Below are positions 58,519-64,000 of a stretch of 64,000 nt of DNA, piece after piece (position 1 is the stretch's first letter; each line of letters starts with the position of its first letter). The DNA comes from Lactarius indigo (taxonomy: Eukaryota > Basidiomycota > Agaricomycetes > Russulales > Russulaceae). Position numbers and translations under genes: made by a program. Under the pieces are notes generated by a model. The model was not told the origin of the DNA, did not search any database, and worked only from the letters and a program-made list of their open reading frames with translations. The DNA lies in NCBI GenBank assembly GCA_025766275.1, contig JAFKAC010000009.1:1612001-1676000 (forward strand). Reading direction: 5' to 3'.

Positions 58519-61500
58519 CTACGAGTGTGCGTCCTTCACGGTTTTGGCTATGCGGCTCATGGTACCCCGTTCTGCTTCTATGTGCTGCAACATCAGTCCA
58601 TCCAACCGCTGCATTGACGCAGTGCGACCCTCCTTCCTCGCATAACCCTTATCCTCTACACTACCGCCTCGCACTTGGGTATCAGAAGACGCCCTGGATG
58701 ATGACGGCGCTGCCACAGAACGCGACGGTCGATACAGATCGTAGTTCGACAGTCCTTGGTCACGATTTGAGTCCTTGAAATAGATCGGAGGACGCGGGAC
58801 GTGGCCAATGGGCGAGCGCTCCTGTGAACCAGAGTTGACGGACAGGTCGTCGCGCGACACAGAAGGAGAGACGGATGGGGTCGAGGTCATCCTGGGAGCG
58901 TGCAATACAGATGAGTGGCCTTGGGACGATCCAGGTGGAGTAGGGCGCCCCCCGGTCGCAGCAAACCCAGGGCTGTCCACGTCCACGTCACTCTCGTCCG
59001 ATGTTTCCCATTCATCCATGACGTCGCAGTCTATTTGGTCGAAAAATTCGAGCGGGGATGCCGGTGGCGGCGCGCTGTGCATGGACGATGGGATAGACAG
59101 GGACGAGAGTTGCAGATTTCTTAGCGCATCGGCTGCATCTGCGCGATGCTCCCGGAGGGGGAAGGAAGGTGAGTCAGACTGTTCTTCCACAGTAACATAG
59201 GCAGACAACCTCTCAGAGGAGTCACCAATATCTGAGGACGAAGTGGACGGGTATGGGGCTAGCGACGGGAGTTGGGCTACTACGAGGGTCGGGGACGGCT
59301 CTCTCGATGAAGGAAAACGTGGAGGAGGGTGAAGAGAATGTATCGCAAAAGAGGACGATGCCCTAGGGGGCGGTGATAGGTGACGAATTAACTCAGTGTC
59401 GCGTGGTCCTTCGATATCCTCAACGCCAACTACAGCGTTTGGGGGTATGCTCTCCCGGATGGAGGGTGCGGGTCCAAAGTGCCCGTCGTTGAAGGCGGAG
59501 ACGGTCGGAGAGATTTGGGAATATTCAGACATGGATGGCCGACTGAGTAAAGAAGAGAACGATTGACGAGTGCTTATAGGTTCTGGCTCTGCCAAATGAT
59601 CGACAGATTCGGGGCCTTGGATCGAGTAGTGAGAGCCGCTTGTCATACTATCCCTGGGCGTGAGGGGAACGGATGAGATAGCGACAGACGAGGCACGATC
59701 TCTGAGTATTAGCGGAGGTGGGGGTGTCATAGAGACAACAGCGCGGCTTCTGCGAGGCGCAGCATCGTGCCAATGGAGCATAGGCGATGATGAGGTCTTT
59801 CGAAGCGTTGAAGCAGACGTAGATAACTGGCTCATTCGCTGAGACTCTCCCGGCGATTCCGTGGATATAGAAGAACGTAGAAGCTTCGCAGGGGCTCGCG
59901 GCGGCGGCGGAAGTACCGTTTGTAGTTCTGCTGGCGTCTCAGCACGTAGAGGGGGTTGACTCGAGTGCGACATCGGCGAGACATTGCGTCCGCGCGACTG
60001 CAACTGCGGGACAGCGTCACTGGGGGATAGAGATTGGGGTGTGATTGCCTCATGCTGTTCCTCCAAAATCTCCACGATGCGCTGACCCAAGTTCCGTTTC
60101 ATGCCCGGAGTGGACGCCCTCGGACCCGGAGTTGGGCTAGACCGCGCAAAAGACGGATCCATACTCCCCGAGGACGGTGTTGCCGCGTGAGACGAGGACG
60201 AGGTATGAAAGGAACTTTCTGGAGTGTTGTTAAGAGAGTGGCCTACAGCCTCGTGTAAAAGGGCCTTGCGCCAGGCTTCCTCGTCAGGATCTAGCGACCA
60301 GACACCGGGACTACCTGGGGGTAAACGCTCGGCGAGAACCGCTGCACCAAGGGAATTCTCGACGCCCAAACCGCGTAAAGCAGACGCTTGGGACGCGAAA
60401 GGCGAGTTTTCCGAAGGTGGTGGAAGATCAACGGCGTCCGTAGGGTCGACATAGTCGTCAAAGTGCTCGGCACTATTTTGCTTCACATCAACTCGCATTT
60501 TGAGTTCTTGCTCCGCCTGTTCGGCAGCCAACGCCAAGTTGTCTACCTTCTCACGAACCACGGCCACTCGAGAAGTCTGCGCGACTAAGGTAGGCGCTAT
60601 TGGACGACGGGGAACTGGATCGGCTCGAGCACTCGCCGCCCGCGATGAGGTGATGGTTGAGTCAGCAGTAGTTCGCAATCTCGGGGGACCTGATTCAGGG
60701 GGGGCGGGACCAGTTGGTGTGGTTGGCTTTGACCGCGCTTTTCCCACACGAAAAATGTCCAAGAAGGCAGGGCCAACAGATTTTGCCGCTTTCTTAGAGG
60801 GGGCAGTCACGGGAGACGCAAAAGCGGAGGGCGATGGCTTTGAGTGAGCGGGGGGTAAAAAGTAGTTATTGCTGACGAGAAGACGAAGCCGATACGAAAC
60901 GTCATCCGTGTTGAACGCTTGATAGTCATCATATGGTTCATCAGGGTCGACGGACGAGATGTGATTGTCTTGAAACGAGTCTGCGATGGAACGCGGCGAA
61001 CAAGGTGACTCTGTTCCGGAAACGGTGGACGAAGTCAGTGGGTACACAGACGATGTTGTACCCGACTGCATTGTCAGATTGGACTCTCGAAGTCGCTGGC
61101 GGGCCTCGCGAAGTGACGTGAAGTGAGGGACAGTCTGCATTTCGCCAAGGGTGGTGAAAAATGCATTGGTCTGTGCGGACGACGCAGAGGAGAGCATAGA
61201 CAGACGGAACGCATCGCGGGGGACGCTCGATCCACGTTTGCGCCGTTGTGGCTAGAGAAAAAAAAAAAACTCAGACTTGTTTACTGGGTATGTGATGGTT
61301 GACGGTTACCGTTGAATCGTCGATCTTTACCGCCCGGGACCGCCACGAGCTTTCCATGTCATCTACCGCCTTCCAACCCAAGCCAGGGACAATGTCTGGG
61401 TGCGAAAGACCATCTTGAGGATGCGTCGCAGCGCGTAGGGGCGAACGCGGGGGCCGAGAAGGCGCGGTTGAAGGTGAGGGATCGGTCGACATTGTGGTGG

Positions 61501-61747
61501 GAGGGTAGGAGGCGTTGGCGAGTATCTCATCGCCTGTTGCGTGTAGCGCCTCGAAATCCCCAGGACCTACAGGGCTCCTGTCTCGACGGGAGGACACCGT
61601 GATGGCGCGAGGGCGGCCCTTCGTACGCGGTCTACGCGACAGGGAGGCGACGCTGCCTGCACTGACGTTACTGGCCATGGAGTCAGTGCGGTGAACCTGT
61701 GGAGGGGGAGGGGATACAGTGGGCAGCGTCGACGACAACGCGGCCAT
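58519..61747 (-). CDS. Hypothetical large disordered protein, 1056 aa
   Basis: Two exons (61747-61310 and 61251-58519) join across a 58-base intron whose acceptor is preceded by a long poly-pyrimidine run. The protein is Ser/Pro/Arg-rich throughout, with many S-P and T-P pairs and no Cys-rich or catalytic motif. Ordered islands are short: LGWKAVDDMESSWRSRAVK, KRNLGQRIVEILEEQHEA, DQIDCDVMDEWETSDESD and a C-terminal helix MLQHIEAERGTMSRIAKTVK. Such proteins are often polarity or cytoskeletal scaffolds, but nothing here proves that. The start is the first ATG in frame; a longer form has no ATG. Confidence 0.75.
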
Positions 61748-61905
61748 GACTGTCGTCGACGTCGTTGGGCAGTGAGATGTTTGACAACGACAGGTCGCGG
61801 CCTTGCCCGCTTTCAAGAGCTTTCCCACGTCCTGTCATTTATTTATTTATTTAATTTGATTATGTGTGACGACCCATCTCGTTGCTCAACTCGTCTCAGT
61901 TCAAC
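61748..61905. promoter_or_regulatory. Short divergent promoter, hypothetical gene / ERG28
   Basis: 158 bases separate two opposed starts. An ATTT-repeat (TTTATTTATTTATTTA near 61838-61853) lies in the middle and may serve as an AT-rich promoter core. Confidence 0.55.
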
Positions 61906-62550
61906 ATGGCCAACCGTAAGTCATTTTCACAACAGTCTGCTTCAAATTGAACCGAATACCCCCACAGTCTTTCCTCAGGGTGATGGAAAACTTCCCGCAT
62001 GGCAGGTGGCCGTCGCTGCCACTGCCATATTCAACACCTTGCAGAATTTTGTGACTCTTCGCTTTACAAAACGTCTATACAATAGTGTCCCCGCCGCGGA
62101 ACCAGGTATATCATCTACCCGATTTGTCTGGTTTCAGAGTTTGTGCTAACTAGACACCTCAGTGACTTCATTGCAAGCCCGTACATTTGGGATCTGGACG
62201 TTAACCGCCTCTGTAGTGCGCTTGTATGCCGCATACAACATCAACAACAAAGCGTATGAGTCATCGTTGTCATACCGCCCCGCCATTGCTGAATTATAGC
62301 GTCCAGCATCTATGATATGACTATACTCACGTACCTTTTTGCCTTTGCGCACTTTTCCTCTGAAATTCTTATCTTTCGCACCGCAAGGATAAACATTCCC
62401 GTCCTCTCACCTGTTATAGTGTCTAGTACGTGTAAATTCATTATTGGGTATTGCTCCAACTCATGCAATCCTTGTCTCACTATCTCCTTTCTGACAGCGG
62501 CTTCGCTTATTTGGATGATTTCCCAATACGACTTCTACATACACGCATAA
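61906..62550 (+). CDS. ERG28: Ergosterol biosynthesis scaffold protein ERG28
   Basis: Five exons (61906-61915, 61968-62105, 62163-62253, 62307-62425, 62498-62550) encode 136 residues. Exon 1 is only 10 bases (Met-Ala-Asn plus one base). The family sequence is complete: LFPQGDGKLPAWQVAVA, NTLQNFVTLRFTKRLYN, TSLQARTFGIWTLTASVVR, LYAAYNINNKAIYDMTILT, HFSSEILIFRTARINIPVLS and LIWMISQYDFYIHA, with four hydrophobic helices. ERG28 is an ER membrane protein that holds the C-4 demethylation enzymes (ERG25, ERG26, ERG27) together. Confidence 0.95.
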
Positions 62551-64000
62551 CGCCGACGTTTGCATCCGATAGATAAACTAGCCAGCGCAGTTACATTGCC
62601 CCGGCTGCAATTAATTCAGATTCCCTTCCACAGTGGGTCGTTCACTTGACCTGCCACCGTTGGCTCCAAGAAGAGAACCCTACGAGACACGTGTCTTGGT
62701 GATATGGCATACTTATGAGACAATCTCGCGCTGTCGAAAAAATCAATTGTGCCATTGTTGGTTTCCAAAGTCACTGACACGTCATACCCTAGCCAAGTTT
62801 GTGAATATGGTATCGGTACTTCCCCATAAACGACATCATCTCGTCAATGAAGCCCGACGCGTCGCGATGCATAAACAAGATGTTTCGTCTCTTGAAGCTT
62901 AATTGGTGCCAGCTAGCCCAAGATGGTTGATTGGGATTGCGTATCGCGGAAAGGTGGCGCCCCGGATTGAAACTTTTGTGATGATCCAGCCGACGGACTC
63001 ACCCCATATCATCTCGTGCCCAAGATAGAACTTGGCAAAAATGCACGGGTACACAAAACATGAGGCAGAGGGAAAGGACCCTGCCAACCGCTACATGCCG
63101 TACCCACCATACTCTTACGAGACCCGCAGCTCTCAGAGTTTAGAAGACAGGAAACGAGTTCGCGAAAATGTCACCAAACTTTGTACCATAACCGTATTGT
63201 CCGGTTCCTTGTTTTTACGCGCGTCTAAACGAGGTCACGGGGGCATACGTGAACCTGAGCTTGCCGTTGGGAGGTTCTGGCTCAGGGCACCCAACTGGTG
63301 TCCCTGAACCGACGATGCCGAGGAACCCTTGAGATTTGGCGATTGGCGGCTAGATGAACATTGGGTGACACCAGCTGACTGCCCGCTTGGGCAAGTACCG
63401 TTACCCCGAGTTCCCAGTAACATGTATTCTGCAGTAGCGGGCTTTGTTCTCTACCCAAGAAGTTGGTGTACCCCAAAATCTTCGCTTTGGGAACGACGGC
63501 CGAACCAATCGACTAGCGCGCAGACCGGTCACGACTCGAAATGAGAGGGTTCAAATATTTCAAAAGTGACGGCATCCGCACGCAATATGACCACGTTAGC
63601 CTTTAGGCTTCGGTATACCACGAAAATGCCGTCGGAACCCTCAGCACAACATGATAGTGGAAGATCTTCGGGTCACCGAAGACGGGGATGTGCCGCACTG
63701 GTGGGGGTATGTCTGGAAAAACACAACGTAAAGGTAAACGTTGATAATTGGTATGGTAAACGTTGGAAAGGAATTAGAAGCGAGATGAATCAGCCGAAGC
63801 ACGTTTGTTCTAGACTGGACAGCTGGTAAAAGCCAGGGCGAGTGACGGGTTAGGCAGTCAAAGTACTACGATCTGCGCGGATCAGACAGCCCCGCTCCCG
63901 GAATGGTCAACCGGAGGAGGGTTACCCCACCATCCATACACACACGTGATCTCTCTCTTAAAAGCCATGAGCCGTCCGCACTCTGGAACACATCTCAGCA
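62551..64000. other. Right edge, 1.45 kb without a supported gene
   Basis: Short open frames occur on both strands, none with family motifs or a splice pattern. The gene content beyond ERG28 must lie outside the window. Confidence 0.4.

Overview
The window is nuclear DNA from a filamentous basidiomycete, most likely an Agaricomycete. Genes are packed on both strands and cut by many introns of roughly 45-90 bases with GT(A/G)NGT donors and CTAAC/CTRAY-type branch points. Families known from other mushrooms recur: a BSD2-type protein, a HEN1 methyltransferase, Cys-rich secreted proteins and a PIF/Harbinger transposon. Gene models were built by hand, choosing splice sites so that exon phases close and family motifs stay continuous. 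Coordinates of multi-exon genes are the outer limits of the coding sequence.

Layout. 0.3-12.6 kb: an unknown Ser/Pro-rich protein, a Nudix diphosphoinositol phosphatase, the ZIP transporter YKE4 (13 exons, two of them 15 and 5 bases), a RING protein, an HD-domain hydrolase, trehalose-6-phosphate synthase TPS1 and ribosomal stalk protein P0. 12.9-24.6 kb: a predicted mitochondrial PPR-like protein, the C3HC zinc-finger protein RSM1, a frame-broken BSD2, a gene-poor stretch with a diverged direct repeat, HEN1 and the small V-ATPase subunit VMA9. 24.7-30.9 kb: a frame-broken lanosterol 14-alpha-demethylase (CYP51) with a tandem duplication just upstream of its start, then an 11-exon multi-pass membrane protein. 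30.96-34.78 kb: a 3.8-kb PIF/Harbinger transposon with terminal inverted repeats, an AAT target duplication and two intact open genes. 34.8-45.4 kb: DSS1-type exoribonuclease, a zinc-finger protein, the ENV7/STK16 kinase, an unknown disordered protein, VPS51, and a Cys-rich protein with a signal peptide and a C-terminal membrane segment. 45.8-64 kb: an intron-containing tRNA-Gly, a Shewanella-like phosphatase and a decayed partial copy of it, a coiled-coil protein, a methionine-permease-like transporter, a secreted protein, COX4, a large disordered protein, ERG28, and 1.4 kb with nothing recognisable.

Most genes are unrelated housekeeping functions. Functional links are loose: CYP51 and ERG28 both serve ergosterol synthesis, YKE4 and BSD2 both concern metal homeostasis, and COX4, DSS1 and the PPR-like protein are mitochondrial.

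The most striking signal is that BSD2 and CYP51, two strongly conserved genes, carry about fourteen reading-frame shifts between them. Every shift is in the +1 direction, with family residues preserved on both sides, while HEN1 and VMA9 lying between them are clean. Either these are young pseudogenes with an unusual mutation spectrum or the sequence has locally clustered insertion errors. Second is the Harbinger element, which looks complete and sits four bases past the stop codon of DSS1.
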